Notes under the pieces: model-generated
The model's database searches: none
Seen by the model: only the letters and a program-made list of their open reading frames with translations
What the model was told of the DNA's origin: nothing
Made by a program: the position numbers and the translations under genes
Shown here: positions 36,093 through 45,629 of the stretch, piece after piece
How positions within the stretch are numbered: the first letter of the stretch is position 1
Layout: each line of letters opens with the position of its first letter
Assembly (NCBI RefSeq): GCF_022811725.1
Contig: NZ_CP094527.1
Coordinates: 2,604,001 to 2,668,000 of the forward strand
Source of the DNA: Mucilaginibacter sp. SMC90
GTDB taxonomy: Bacteria; Bacteroidota; Bacteroidia; Sphingobacteriales; Sphingobacteriaceae
Direction of reading: 5' to 3'
DNA length: 64,000 nt

Positions 36093-37528
36093 CGTTTTAG
36101 GATTAATTGGTTAAAATCTTTAATAGCTGAAAGCTTAATTAACAAGCTGGTTCCATAATAAACCACAGTGAATACTATGAGTAATATGCCAATTTGCATA
36201 GTGGGGATGAAAAAATCACTAATTAATAGCTTATCGAGAAAATAACAGCACAGGCCAATGCCCCCGGCCAATGCTACTGTAGGCAAAATATCCTTTACCT
36301 GTTCGGTAACCGGGTAGTTAATTAGCCGGCCGCTGTAAATGGAATTGATATAGTAGGCTACAACATTAAAAAATAGCTGGAAGTATAACAATCCATAAAT
36401 ACCGAAAGGAATAAAAAGCAGGATGCCGACAACGCTCAAAACTTTTTTAATCACCTCTAATTTTAAAAACAGCGCGCTTTGCCCCATTACCTTTAAAACA
36501 TTTAAGTTATATGAATGCAGCGGGTACATAATGCCCCCAATACATAACAACTGAAAAAACGGAACGGCGGGCAGCCACTTATCTGTTAGTAAGATGTGAA
36601 ACAGCGGCCTGGCAATAACACTAAGTAATATAAGCGCAGGTGCATTCCAAAAAACAACTTGCTGCATAAGCCTCCTGTACACATTTTTAAGCTGCACCGG
36701 GTCATTTGAGATCTCTGCAAACATAGGGTAAGTAACTTTATTTATAGCTGCCGAAATGTTGCTGATGGGCAACTGGCTGATTGAATCGGCACGGCTGTAA
36801 TAACCAAGCTGCGTTACCGAAAAGTACTTGCCTATAATTATCAGGTAGATGTTTTGATAAATAGTATCTATTAAACCGGATAGCGTCATTTTATAACCGA
36901 AATGGATATGCTTTTTAAAGCTCGCTTTATCAAAAATCAGCGCCGGCCTCCAGTTGGAGGTGATCCAGTGTAAGGCTGTTGATAAAAAGGATGTACATAA
37001 ACCCATCCAAACAAGGCTCCAAACCCCATATCCTAATTTTGCGAGTATAATGCCCAATATTCCGCCACCTATTGCCGATGGAATTTGAATATTGGTTTGT
37101 TTTTTAAATTTCAGCTCTTTTACCAGTAAAGTGCTTTGTACCCCGAAAAATGCATTTATGATCAAAACCAGTGTATAAACACGCACTACTGAGGTTAACA
37201 AAGGCTGGCTATAAAAGGCTGCAATGAGCGGCGCTGTTAAAAAAAGTAATAAGTACAGGATGGTACTACCAATGATATTGAAGTAAAATACTGTTGAATA
37301 ATCGCGCTGGTCGGCATCGGTAGTACGGATCAGGGATGCTGTAAGGCCACCATCTAACAGGCTGTTACCTACCGAAATAAAAAGCGAAAGCATGGCTATC
37401 AAACCAAATTGCGATGGCTCCAGGATCCTGGCTAAAAATATGGAGATACCAAAGCTCACCACTTTTGAACCTAATTGCTGACACAGTGCCCATACAATGC
37501 CAGATACTGCTCTTTGTTTATAGCTCAT
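36089..37528 (-). CDS. Wzx/WzxC-type polysaccharide flippase
   Basis: 479 residues, about 12-14 membrane helices. It starts KQRAVSGIVWALCQQLGSKVV and continues with ILEPSQFGLIAM, the MOP-superfamily polysaccharide-transport signature (PF13440). It would move the lipid-linked repeat unit to the periplasm before Wzy polymerisation. It is 3 bp from the dehydrogenase stop. Confidence 0.93.
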   Translation of the reverse strand: MSYKQRAVSGIVWALCQQLGSKVVSFGISIFLARILEPSQFGLIAMLSLFISVGNSLLDGGLTASLIRTTDADQRDYSTVFYFNIIGSTILYLLLFLTAPLIAAFYSQPLLTSVVRVYTLVLIINAFFGVQSTLLVKELKFKKQTNIQIPSAIGGGILGIILAKLGYGVWSLVWMGLCTSFLSTALHWITSNWRPALIFDKASFKKHIHFGYKMTLSGLIDTIYQNIYLIIIGKYFSVTQLGYYSRADSISQLPISNISAAINKVTYPMFAEISNDPVQLKNVYRRLMQQVVFWNAPALILLSVIARPLFHILLTDKWLPAVPFFQLLCIGGIMYPLHSYNLNVLKVMGQSALFLKLEVIKKVLSVVGILLFIPFGIYGLLYFQLFFNVVAYYINSIYSGRLINYPVTEQVKDILPTVALAGGIGLCCYFLDKLLISDFFIPTMQIGILLIVFTVVYYGTSLLIKLSAIKDFNQLILKR

Positions 37529-37531
37529 GAT

Positions 37532-38830
37532 TTAAAGCCGGGCGTTAACAACATCTTCAGGTAAAAATGCCTTCAAATCATACAGCACGGCATTAGGTTT
37601 ACAAAGCGCCTTTACATTCAGTTCTTTAAATTCCTCGTGGGCAACTGCCAGTAAAACTCCGTCATAGGTGCGTGTTTTTGACTCGCCGTTTTCGCAAATG
37701 ATACCATATTCTTTTTTGGCATGTTCTGCGTTGGCCCAGGGGTCGTGAATATGCACTTTAACCTTATATTCTTTTAAGCGTTTTACAATGTCGATTACGC
37801 GGGTATTTCTAACATCGGGGCAGTTTTCTTTAAAGGTGAAACCAAGTATCAGTACTTCGCTGTCGGTTACTGAAGTGCCGCGGCAAATCATTTGTTTAAT
37901 GAACTGATCAGCAACATAGCCTCCCATCGAGTCGTTAATACGACGGCCGGCCAGTATAATTTCGGGGTGATAACCTGCTTCCTGGGCTTTTTGCGCAAGG
38001 TAATAAGGGTCAACACCGATGCAGTGCCCACCTACCAGGCCCGGCCTGAAATTTAAAAAATTCCATTTGGTGCCAGCTGCCTCTAATACCTTATGGGTAT
38101 CGATGCCTAACTTGTTAAAAATCATTGCCAGCTCGTTAACAAACGCAATATTTATATCGCGCTGAGCATTCTCAATCACTTTGGCAGCTTCTGCTACTTT
38201 TATGGAATGGGCTTTAAATGTACCCGCAGTAATAACTGACTGGTAAAGTTTGTCTATGACGTCAGCAGCTTCAGGCGTAGATCCTGATGTGATTTTGCGG
38301 ATCTTTGATACAGTATGCAATTTATCGCCTGGGTTGATCCTTTCGGGCGAATAACCGGCAAAAAAATCAACATTGTAGGTAAGCCCTGATACTTTTTCTA
38401 AAATGGGCATACATTCATCTTCCGTTACTCCCGGGTATACAGTTGATTCATAAACTACAATATCGTCCTTTTTTAAAACCTTGCCAACAACGCGGCTGGC
38501 ACTGATCAGGGGAGATAGGTCGGGCCGGTTGTTTTTATCAACAGGAGTGGGCACTGTTACAATGTATATGCTACACTGCCTCAGTTTTTCAATTTCGTCG
38601 GTAACATATAAGCCGGTTGCAGTTGTACAAACCGGGGTTATTACCGCGTTTAATTGTTCGGAGTCGATCTCCAGAGTGTGGTCAATACCTGATTTTAGCT
38701 CATTAATGCGCTCTACATTAATATCGTAGCCAATAACCTTGTACTTTTTTGCAAATTCAACTGCCAGGGGCAGGCCTACATAACCAAGACCGATAATGCC
38801 TAATTTAGGTTGATAATTCTCAATTTTCAT
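37532..38830 (-). CDS. UDP-HexNAc 6-dehydrogenase (TviB/WbpO-like)
   Basis: 432 residues. The NAD motif is [20 protein letters not shown], the catalytic Cys lies in [16 protein letters not shown], and the C-terminal binding domain has [18 protein letters not shown]. The N-terminal sequence fits the group oxidising UDP-GlcNAc/GalNAc to the uronic acid better than UDP-glucose dehydrogenase. It overlaps the upxY-like gene by 11 bp. Product: UDP-HexNAcA. Confidence 0.92.
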   Translation of the reverse strand: MKIENYQPKLGIIGLGYVGLPLAVEFAKKYKVIGYDINVERINELKSGIDHTLEIDSEQLNAVITPVCTTATGLYVTDEIEKLRQCSIYIVTVPTPVDKNNRPDLSPLISASRVVGKVLKKDDIVVYESTVYPGVTEDECMPILEKVSGLTYNVDFFAGYSPERINPGDKLHTVSKIRKITSGSTPEAADVIDKLYQSVITAGTFKAHSIKVAEAAKVIENAQRDINIAFVNELAMIFNKLGIDTHKVLEAAGTKWNFLNFRPGLVGGHCIGVDPYYLAQKAQEAGYHPEIILAGRRINDSMGGYVADQFIKQMICRGTSVTDSEVLILGFTFKENCPDVRNTRVIDIVKRLKEYKVKVHIHDPWANAEHAKKEYGIICENGESKTRTYDGVLLAVAHEEFKELNVKALCKPNAVLYDLKAFLPEDVVNARL

Positions 38831-39383
38831 GATTTTCGCTAATGTTATGAACTGATAAGTTTTGGATTGAAACTCGTGTTACTAAAGCGCAATTAATGGT
38901 TTCAAAAACCATTAATACATTTTTGCCCTGTATCTGCAGCACTTTACCCATCTGGTTTACAAGAGCGCCATCTTTTATTTTTACTGTATCGCCAATAGTG
39001 AGGTTCTGAAGGCTTACAATTTCCATGTCATTGTAGCGGGCCAGGTTTATTCTGATTTCGTCTATCACGTTGTCGCGCACTACTGCCGGTTTACCCATAT
39101 AGTAAACAAATCCTAATACGCCCATAACGTACAGTGCCCTTGATTGCTCGTAGGCATCAACATGAACAAATACATAGGAGCTAAACACAGGAACGCTGAT
39201 CTCCTTTTTTCTGTCCGACCATTGATTTACTACATCTCTGACAGGGCAATAGCATTCAATGCCATTTTGCTTTAAAAGCTTGTCCACCTTTTTTTCCCAC
39301 CGGGGCTTGGTGTAAATAACAAGCCATTTTTTTTCACGATAGTTTGTCATGCGAAATTGAGGTACTCTTAATTGGGTTTCCAT
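38820..39383 (-). CDS. UpxY/NusG-family transcription antiterminator
   Basis: 187 residues. An NGN domain covers about 18-110 ([38 protein letters not shown]), followed by a KOW-like domain ([19 protein letters not shown]). Bacteroides UpxY proteins let RNA polymerase read through the leader of their own capsule operon. It is the first gene after a 615-bp leader and before a run of tightly packed EPS genes, the classical position. No UpxZ partner is present. Confidence 0.93.
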   Translation of the reverse strand: METQLRVPQFRMTNYREKKWLVIYTKPRWEKKVDKLLKQNGIECYCPVRDVVNQWSDRKKEISVPVFSSYVFVHVDAYEQSRALYVMGVLGFVYYMGKPAVVRDNVIDEIRINLARYNDMEIVSLQNLTIGDTVKIKDGALVNQMGKVLQIQGKNVLMVFETINCALVTRVSIQNLSVHNISENHEN

Positions 39384-39998
39384 AAAGTGAATAAAGTTGG
39401 GTCGGGATACTAACGGACTACTATAGCTTCGTCAACATACTCACATTGTGCAGGGTGACGATATTTTGAAGAAGTATAGTATTGGAAAATTATTTGCCCG
39501 GCAGCTTCAATTATATGCTGCAACCTGCGTTGGCTGTGGCTCCGCCAATCCAGTCACATAGTTGGGCGGTTGGTGAAATAATCGAACTAAAGGTTTATAA
39601 TATTCTCCGGTTTACCCGGTTATTTTGTTTGTTTTAATTGCAGCCTGGGCTGCCTGTGGCTCCGCCAATCCAGTCACATGGTTAAGCGGTTGAAAAAATA
39701 GTTTAACTAAATATTTAAGCACATTTTCCGGGTTTTAGCCGGCTTTTGTTTTGCAGCACATATATTGTGGGCTGCCTGTGGCTCCGCCAATCCAGTCACA
39801 TGGTTAAGCGGTTGAAAAAAATAGTCGAACTAACAGTTTATAATCTCTCCGGTTTTACCCGGTTATTTGGTTCACAACAGCTGCAACTTAGGTTGCTTGT
39901 GGCTCCGCCAATCCAGTTACATGGAGCCTTGGCATTTTCTATATCAACAATCAAACAAAAAGTTCATATAGCCTTATGTCGGTGTAAAATGGCTGCTA
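39384..39998. other. 615-bp leader of the EPS gene chain
   Basis: A gene-free stretch between wzc-like and upxY-like genes. Most of it (39535-39922) is occupied by four tandem repeats. No TAnnTTTG promoter was found on the minus strand in the part nearest upxY, and no strong terminator was found after the wzc-like gene. Confidence 0.75.
39535..39922. repeat. Four tandem ~121-bp repeats in the upxY leader
   Basis: The core TGTGGCTCCGCCAATCCAGT starts at 39535, 39655, 39777 and 39898 (spacings 120, 122, 121). The core is identical in all four copies and contains TGGC-TCC-GCCA, a 4-bp hairpin with a triloop. After it come ACATGGTTAAGCGGTTG (copies 2 and 3, close in copy 1), an AACTAA segment, and CCGG-loop-CCGG; copy 4 is cut short after the core. 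The intervening bases vary more than the core and hairpins, suggesting selection on these parts. No protein is encoded. Confidence 0.9.
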
Positions 39999-42311
39999 TC
40001 AGCTACCATAAGCCGATGCATATCCATAGCCGCCGTAGGCATAAGCCTGCCGGTTTTCTTTTTTAGCATCGTTAAACACTACCATCAGGTTATTTAATTT
40101 ATTATTATCGTAAATATCTCTCAGGATACTTAATTGCTCGGTGTTGGTGTAGTTGTAGCGTACAATGTAAATGCTCAGTTCGGCATATTTTGCCAGGCTA
40201 AAAGCATCGGCAACAGCACCAACCGGTGATGTGTCAAGCACGATATAATCAAACTGGGTTTTACACCAGTTAAAAAGCAGGTCGAGCCGTTTATCTGATA
40301 GCATTTCTGCAGGATTTACAGTTCTGGTGCCACTGCCCATTACAAACAGGTTTTCTGAATCATTATAGGCCTGTATACATTCGTCCGGCGAATTGGTATC
40401 TCCAGTCAAAAAGTCATTAATACCTTTTTTGGGCTCCATGTTGATATTTTTGAGCAGATCGGGTTTGCGCAGGTCAAACTCCATGATCAATACTTTTTTA
40501 TTAAGCATTGCAAGTGTTAAACCGAGGTTGATGCTGAAAAAAGTTTTGCCCTCGCCTTTCATAGACGATGTTACCAGTATGGTTTTATGCTGCGTTCCCT
40601 GGTTTAGGAAGCCAATATTACTCCTGATATACCTGAAAAGTTCGGAGATATTGGTATTAACTCCGTTGGATATAACTACCGAATTTTGATCTTCATTATT
40701 ATGGCACAGCTCACCCAGGATCTTTACACCTTTTATGTTCAGCAAGCTTGACTGGTCTTTAATTTTTAAGCTTAATTTATCTTTCAAAAACAGGAAGATA
40801 CCAGGCGCAAACAAGCCCATTATGATAGCGAACAAATAGGTGAGTTGTTGTTTTGGAGATTCTGGTATAGGGTTCGCAGCAGGTTTATCAATCAGCTGCG
40901 ATGACGGTATTGTGGCTGATAAAGACAAAGCTGTTTCCTCCCTTTTTTGCAGCAGGTACTGGTATAAATTGGTTTTTACCCCCTGTTCACGGCTTCGTTG
41001 TAAAAGCCCCCTTTCAATTGTTGGAACAGACCGGATGCGGGAATCATACTGTGCAGAGTTTTCACGGAGTAATTTGTGCCCGATGGAAAATCCTTTTTTG
41101 ATGTTGATCAGGTTTTCAAGAATGTTGACGCGGAGCGAGGCTATCTGGTTACTCAGGTTCTGAACAAGTGGATTGGCAAGGTTTGCGCTACTAAGCATCC
41201 GGTTTCTTTCAAGTTGAAGATCATTGAAACGGCTAACCAACGTGTTTAATGCCGGATCTTTTAACCCCATGGTGCTGGGAACAGCATTATATTGGTTAGC
41301 CGAGCTTTTTAAATACGCTTCGATAGATTTCACGACACCTAACTGGGCGTTTGATTCTTCAAGCAATTGATCATACTCTGCAGATTTTGTCAGGTTTACC
41401 TGTGTACTTGTATTTATTTCTGCAGCTCCGTTTCTTTGCTTAAAGGTTTCAATATCACCTTCTGTAAATGACAGGTCTTGCTCTAAATCATGTAGTCTTT
41501 TATCGATAAATAATATGGTATTTACGGCAGTTACATTTTTCTTAACAACGTTTTCAGCATTGTAAGTAGATATAACGTTGTTTAAAATATCAATTCCTCT
41601 TTCAGGTACGGCATCAACCAAACTCAGGGTTAAGGTATTTGATTCTTTGATAATACGGTTAACTTGTAACAATGATGCACTGTAGGCGGCGGCCAGCCTG
41701 GTCAGGTTTATAAACTGGATCAATATGGGCGTTTCGCTGTTGGTATAAGCCGGGCCTTTTTCTACTTTAAATGAGTAATCTTTGTGATTAATTACCTGGT
41801 TGTAATTATAGATCCAGGTTTTATCTCCTTCTTTAAGTAAAAATTTGTCGTGCGTGTAAGACTGAAGATATAATTGTTTCAGATATGCAGCTTTACCGAG
41901 CCGTTGTATGGATACTTTGAAGGGGCGCTCATCGCCATAAAGCTCTTTTGTTGAGAAACCACTTTCGTCAAAATAAGAGGTTTCCATATTAAGCTTTGTT
42001 AGCACCTTATAAATGAGGTCTTTTGAGCGCAGTACTTCCACTTCGTTATCTACTGTTTTGGTTTCCTGAAACATATTCAGGTCGCTGAATGCAGTAGCTT
42101 TCAAAATTCCGTCACCTTTTTTATCGTCGGGTATTTGAAGGGTACTTGTTACTTTATACAAAGGGGTAACATAGTTTAGATATGTCCAGGCGGCGGCTAA
42201 GCATATGATCATGCTTATCAGGAATAAATACCAGCCATTTAAGTAAGGTATAAGGTTATTCCTGAAGTTATTGCCTGGTAGGGGCTCTTTTAAAATAAAA
42301 TTGTTATTCAT
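39999..42311 (-). CDS. wzc: Wzc-type chain-length determinant / BY-kinase
   Basis: 770 residues. Two membrane helices flank a periplasmic Wzz/GNVR region (N-terminal helix about 28-48; second near residue 490). The C-terminal cytoplasmic kinase has Walker A SSMKGEGKTFFS, Walker A' LIMEFDLRKPDLL and a Walker B-like DYIVLDTSP. The tail is tyrosine- and glycine-rich (YAYGGYGYASAYGS), the usual autophosphorylation cluster. It controls EPS chain length with Wza. The gene is 34 bp after wza and upstream of the repeat leader. Confidence 0.95.
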   Translation of the reverse strand: MNNNFILKEPLPGNNFRNNLIPYLNGWYLFLISMIICLAAAWTYLNYVTPLYKVTSTLQIPDDKKGDGILKATAFSDLNMFQETKTVDNEVEVLRSKDLIYKVLTKLNMETSYFDESGFSTKELYGDERPFKVSIQRLGKAAYLKQLYLQSYTHDKFLLKEGDKTWIYNYNQVINHKDYSFKVEKGPAYTNSETPILIQFINLTRLAAAYSASLLQVNRIIKESNTLTLSLVDAVPERGIDILNNVISTYNAENVVKKNVTAVNTILFIDKRLHDLEQDLSFTEGDIETFKQRNGAAEINTSTQVNLTKSAEYDQLLEESNAQLGVVKSIEAYLKSSANQYNAVPSTMGLKDPALNTLVSRFNDLQLERNRMLSSANLANPLVQNLSNQIASLRVNILENLINIKKGFSIGHKLLRENSAQYDSRIRSVPTIERGLLQRSREQGVKTNLYQYLLQKREETALSLSATIPSSQLIDKPAANPIPESPKQQLTYLFAIIMGLFAPGIFLFLKDKLSLKIKDQSSLLNIKGVKILGELCHNNEDQNSVVISNGVNTNISELFRYIRSNIGFLNQGTQHKTILVTSSMKGEGKTFFSINLGLTLAMLNKKVLIMEFDLRKPDLLKNINMEPKKGINDFLTGDTNSPDECIQAYNDSENLFVMGSGTRTVNPAEMLSDKRLDLLFNWCKTQFDYIVLDTSPVGAVADAFSLAKYAELSIYIVRYNYTNTEQLSILRDIYDNNKLNNLMVVFNDAKKENRQAYAYGGYGYASAYGS

Positions 42312-42345
42312 ATCAACCGATCTTAGGTATCTCTAAAACTGTATC

Positions 42346-43104
42346 TTATCTTTTAAAAAGTACTGCTGCCAATACAGCCAATGCCGAAATGGAAGCTACT
42401 ACTATTGGTGCCAGCCTTGTATTTTGGCTGAATTCAACAGCCTTTGATTTATCAGGCTCAACATATACTATATCATTTTGCTTAAGGTTAAAATAGGGCG
42501 AGTCCATCGATTCGATTTTATTAAGGTCTAACCGGTTCATTGTTCTGCGCCCGTTTTCGGTACGGATCACCAGCACATTGTTTCTTTTTCCGTAAACCGT
42601 CATATCTCCGGCCATGCCCAAAGCTTCAAGTAAGTTTACATTCTCATCAGTTATCGTAAATGTCGACGGCCTGTTAACTTCACCTATAACACTTATTTTA
42701 AAGTTTAAAAGCTGGATATCAACAACCGGGCTTTTTACAAAAGCTGCCAGCTTTTTTGCTATTTCAATCTGAGCTTCTTCAATGGTTTGGCCTTCAACTT
42801 TATAGTCGCCTATAAGTGGTAAATTCACAAAACCGTTTTCATTTACTTTGTACCCGCTACGGATTGCAGGATTATTTAAACCACTATTTTTATTGCCATT
42901 GAATAATAAGTTTGATTCGGGATTTAGGCTGTTAACGGTTATACTAAGTATATCCTTTTGGTGAATAATTACTGCCCCGCCAATATTAGTATTTGAAGCG
43001 CCTGCATTGGTCATATTGCTGAAGTAAACAAGATTGCGGCTACCTGCGCAGCCGGTGATCAGCAACACAGCTATGACGAAAAAGTATGTGGTAATTTTTT
43101 TCAT
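42346..43104 (-). CDS. wza: Wza-type polysaccharide export lipoprotein
   Basis: 252 residues from ATG 43104 (a TTG two codons upstream gives a longer but less likely form). The lipobox is LLITGC-AG. The Poly_export domain covers about 45-130 (DILSITVNSLNPE, NENGFVNLPLIGDYKVEGQTIEEAQ), followed by a SLBB domain (VIGEVNRPSTFTI). A C-terminal membrane-spanning helix is seen (APIVVASISALAVLAAVLF). It forms the outer-membrane exit pore for the EPS. Confidence 0.94.
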   Translation of the reverse strand: MKKITTYFFVIAVLLITGCAGSRNLVYFSNMTNAGASNTNIGGAVIIHQKDILSITVNSLNPESNLLFNGNKNSGLNNPAIRSGYKVNENGFVNLPLIGDYKVEGQTIEEAQIEIAKKLAAFVKSPVVDIQLLNFKISVIGEVNRPSTFTITDENVNLLEALGMAGDMTVYGKRNNVLVIRTENGRRTMNRLDLNKIESMDSPYFNLKQNDIVYVEPDKSKAVEFSQNTRLAPIVVASISALAVLAAVLFKR

Positions 43105-43415
43105 TATCAATAATTTAGAAGGTTAAAAACCTGGTTTCAATTGGTTTAATTGATTAATCAAATTTATCTATTTGGGTATTGATAGCATACGGTTTTGGGC
43201 AATTGTCGCTTTTTTGTAAACCTGTATCTTAGTCTTTACAGAACATGTAAAGTGGTAAAGCAGACATGTGTAAAAGGTTGAGAAAAAAGTGTCTTATTTA
43301 TGTTGTTTTGGCCATATTTTCACATAATCGGGGTTACAACTGCAGAAGGCAGCACATAAAAAAAGCAGGTTTTAAGGCCTGCTTTTTTGTATTTAATTTG
43401 TTTAATTGATACATG
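43105..43415. other. Upstream region of wza, with palindromes
   Basis: 311 bp without a gene. On the minus strand TAAATTTG (43159-43166) is an exact -7 match but has no -33 TTG at the usual distance. A perfect inverted repeat CTTTACA-GAACA-TGTAAAG lies at 43234-43252, followed by related words GGTAAAG and GTGTAAAAGG up to 43280. This looks like an operator region of the EPS operon. The glmS terminator occupies 43358-43388. Confidence 0.5.
43358..43388 (-). terminator. Terminator of glmS
   Basis: AAAAAAGCAGG pairs with CCTGCTTTTTT around loop TTTTAAGG, with T/A runs on both sides. It lies 27 bp past the glmS stop. Confidence 0.88.
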
Positions 43416-45254
43416 TTATTCTACCGTAACTGACTTCGCGAGGTTACGCGGCTGATCAACATTACAGCCTCGTTTTACAGCTATATGATAGGCGAGAAGC
43501 TGCAGCGGAATGGTGGCCAGCAGTGGCAAAAATGCCTCGTCGGCGTCGGGGATTTCTATGCAATAATCTGCCATGTTTTTTACCTTTACGTCGCCTTGTG
43601 TAACAATAGCTATCACTATTCCCTTTCGGGCTTTAACCTCCTGTATATTGCTGATCACCTTCTCATATGACGAGTTTTTGGTGGCGATAAATATCACGGG
43701 CATCTGCTCATCAATCAGCGCAATGGGCCCGTGTTTCATTTCGGCGGCAGGATAGCCCTCGGCGTGGATATAGGAGATCTCTTTTAATTTTAAGGCACCT
43801 TCCAGCGCAACCGGGAAGCCAAAGCCCCGCCCTAGGAACAAGCAATTAGGAGCGTTTTTTATTTTAGATGCAATGTCTTCAATCAGTTCGTTGTCCTGCA
43901 GCAGGGTTTGAATTTTATCTGGTATAGTATCAAGTTCGGTTAACATATTGCTAAGCTTGCCCGGCGTTAACGTACCTTTGTGCTGTGCTATGTATAAAGC
44001 TATTAAGGTTAAAACAGTTACCTGCGCTGTAAAGGCTTTGGTAGACGCCACACCAATTTCCGGGCCCGCATGTGTGTAAACCCCTGCATCAGTAGCACGC
44101 GGAATTGAGGCCCCTACAACATTACAGATACCTAAAATGGTAGCGCCCCGTTCTTTCGCTATTTCAATGGCCGCTAAAGTATCAGCAGTTTCGCCCGATT
44201 GGGAAACCGCCATCACAATATCCCTGTCAGTAATTATGGGGTTCCTGTACCTGAATTCGGAGGCGTACTCAACTTCTACCTTAATGCGCCCGTATTCTTC
44301 AATAAGGTACTCACCTGTTAATCCTGCATGCCATGAAGTTCCGCAGGCAATGATAATTATCCGCTCGGCATTTTTTAGCTTATCGCTGTATTGTTTGATA
44401 CCGCCCAGCTCCACCTTGCCTTCAAGTGGGAATACGCGGCCGCGCATACAATCCCTTATTGAACGTGGCTGCTCAAATATTTCTTTCATCATAAAATGCT
44501 CAAAGCCTCCCTTTTCTAATGATTCAAGCTTCAATTCCAGTTCCTGAATCAACGGGGTTTGAACAACATTGTCCAACTTCTTTATCAAAAGTTCGTTTGG
44601 CTTTACCAGCACTATTTCATTGTCTTTTAAATACACTACGTTTTTAGTGTACTCAATGATAGGGGTAGCGTCTGACGCGATAAAATATTCGCCCGTACCA
44701 ACCCCAATAACCAGCGGGCTGCCCTTCCGGGCGGCAATAAGTTGATCTGGAGTTTCCCTGTCGAGTATCACTATTGCATAAGCACCTATAACGGTATTTA
44801 ATGCCAGGCGTACAGCCTCCAGCAAATCAGTTTGTTCAATGTTTTGAATTTCCTCAATTAGGTGGATCAGTACCTCGGTATCTGTTTCGCTTTTAAAGGT
44901 GTGCCCACGGGCAAGCAGTTCTTCTTTAAGGATCAGGTAATTTTCAATAATACCGTTATGGATAATGTGCAGGCGGTTGTCATTTGAGCTATGAGGGTGT
45001 GAGTTTGCGTCAGAAGGGGCACCATGTGTGGCCCACCTGGTATGCCCAATGGCAATATGGCCGCTTTTGTCCTGGTCGGCGGTGTGAGCTTCAAGACAGG
45101 CTACCTTTCCGGTTTTTTTATACACATTGAAACCTGCATTATTTATAATAGCAATACCGGCGCTGTCATAACCACGATATTCTAATCGTTTGAGGCCGTT
45201 TAATACAACGGGCCACGCCTCTCTTGATCCGATGTAACCAACAATTCCGCACAT
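43416..45254 (-). CDS. glmS: Glutamine-fructose-6-phosphate aminotransferase
   Basis: 612 residues, full length. The N-terminal glutaminase starts with catalytic Cys2 (MCGIVGYIGS). Two SIS domains follow with IIACGTSWHAGLTGEYLIEE, SQSGETADTLAA and EISYIHAEGYPAAEMKHGPIALI. The C-terminus ends NLAKSVTVE. It makes glucosamine-6-phosphate, the entry to UDP-GlcNAc for cell wall and EPS. Its own terminator separates it from wza, but it sits immediately upstream in the same direction. Confidence 0.98.
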   Translation of the reverse strand: MCGIVGYIGSREAWPVVLNGLKRLEYRGYDSAGIAIINNAGFNVYKKTGKVACLEAHTADQDKSGHIAIGHTRWATHGAPSDANSHPHSSNDNRLHIIHNGIIENYLILKEELLARGHTFKSETDTEVLIHLIEEIQNIEQTDLLEAVRLALNTVIGAYAIVILDRETPDQLIAARKGSPLVIGVGTGEYFIASDATPIIEYTKNVVYLKDNEIVLVKPNELLIKKLDNVVQTPLIQELELKLESLEKGGFEHFMMKEIFEQPRSIRDCMRGRVFPLEGKVELGGIKQYSDKLKNAERIIIIACGTSWHAGLTGEYLIEEYGRIKVEVEYASEFRYRNPIITDRDIVMAVSQSGETADTLAAIEIAKERGATILGICNVVGASIPRATDAGVYTHAGPEIGVASTKAFTAQVTVLTLIALYIAQHKGTLTPGKLSNMLTELDTIPDKIQTLLQDNELIEDIASKIKNAPNCLFLGRGFGFPVALEGALKLKEISYIHAEGYPAAEMKHGPIALIDEQMPVIFIATKNSSYEKVISNIQEVKARKGIVIAIVTQGDVKVKNMADYCIEIPDADEAFLPLLATIPLQLLAYHIAVKRGCNVDQPRNLAKSVTVE

Positions 45255-45629
45255 AGTTTTAGGGCTTTAAATAGTAAATAAAGTTTATTTGTTACTTGAT
45301 GAGTAAAATTATTTAATTGACTATCAATAAAGTATGAGCCCCGCTCAATTGCCCGTAAATTGTAAATCTGATACCGTTTTACACGTTTAAATTGTAAAAG
45401 GATATAAATTACTTTACATTTTAGCCGGTTATGAGGCAATGAAGGGCGGGGCGTTCTAAATAGCAGGAGATTTGCTTATAACGGGTGTTTGCGCTTCTCT
45501 TCTTGCTTATGCCGGGTTTTGGGCTGTGAATTTTATTTCGTGATTTTACAGAATGATATACGATTACAGTGACACTATTTTATATCATTTTATTTTCAGT
45601 TAGGTTTAATTAACCAAAAAGAACTGACA
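45255..45629. other. Divergent promoter region of glmS and the right MBOAT pair
   Basis: 375 bp without a gene. An inverted repeat TTTTACA (45377-45383) / TGTAAAA (45393-45399) is flanked by further TGTAAA (45361) and CTTTACA (45412). The 14-mer GTTTAAATTGTAAA (45385-45398) recurs upstream of the pectate lyase at 49849. A second perfect 9-bp inverted repeat AATGATATA (45552-45560) / TATATCATT (45581-45589) lies nearer the MBOAT start. No exact TAnnTTTG element was found. Confidence 0.5.

Noticed and set aside
39384..39534. Invertible promoter as in Bacteroides capsule loci
   Set aside because: No inverted repeats flanking a promoter and no tyrosine recombinase gene in the window; the repeats are direct.
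39535..39922. CRISPR-like array
   Set aside because: The units are ~121 bp with only a 20-bp core and the intervening parts resemble each other; there are only four copies and no cas genes.
43159..43166. TAAATTTG as the wza promoter
   Set aside because: Exact -7 match, but no TTG at the normal -33 distance; kept only as a note in the region entry.
45200..45439. 79-aa frame upstream of glmS
   Set aside because: It overlaps the glmS start region in another frame and covers the palindromes of the divergent promoter.
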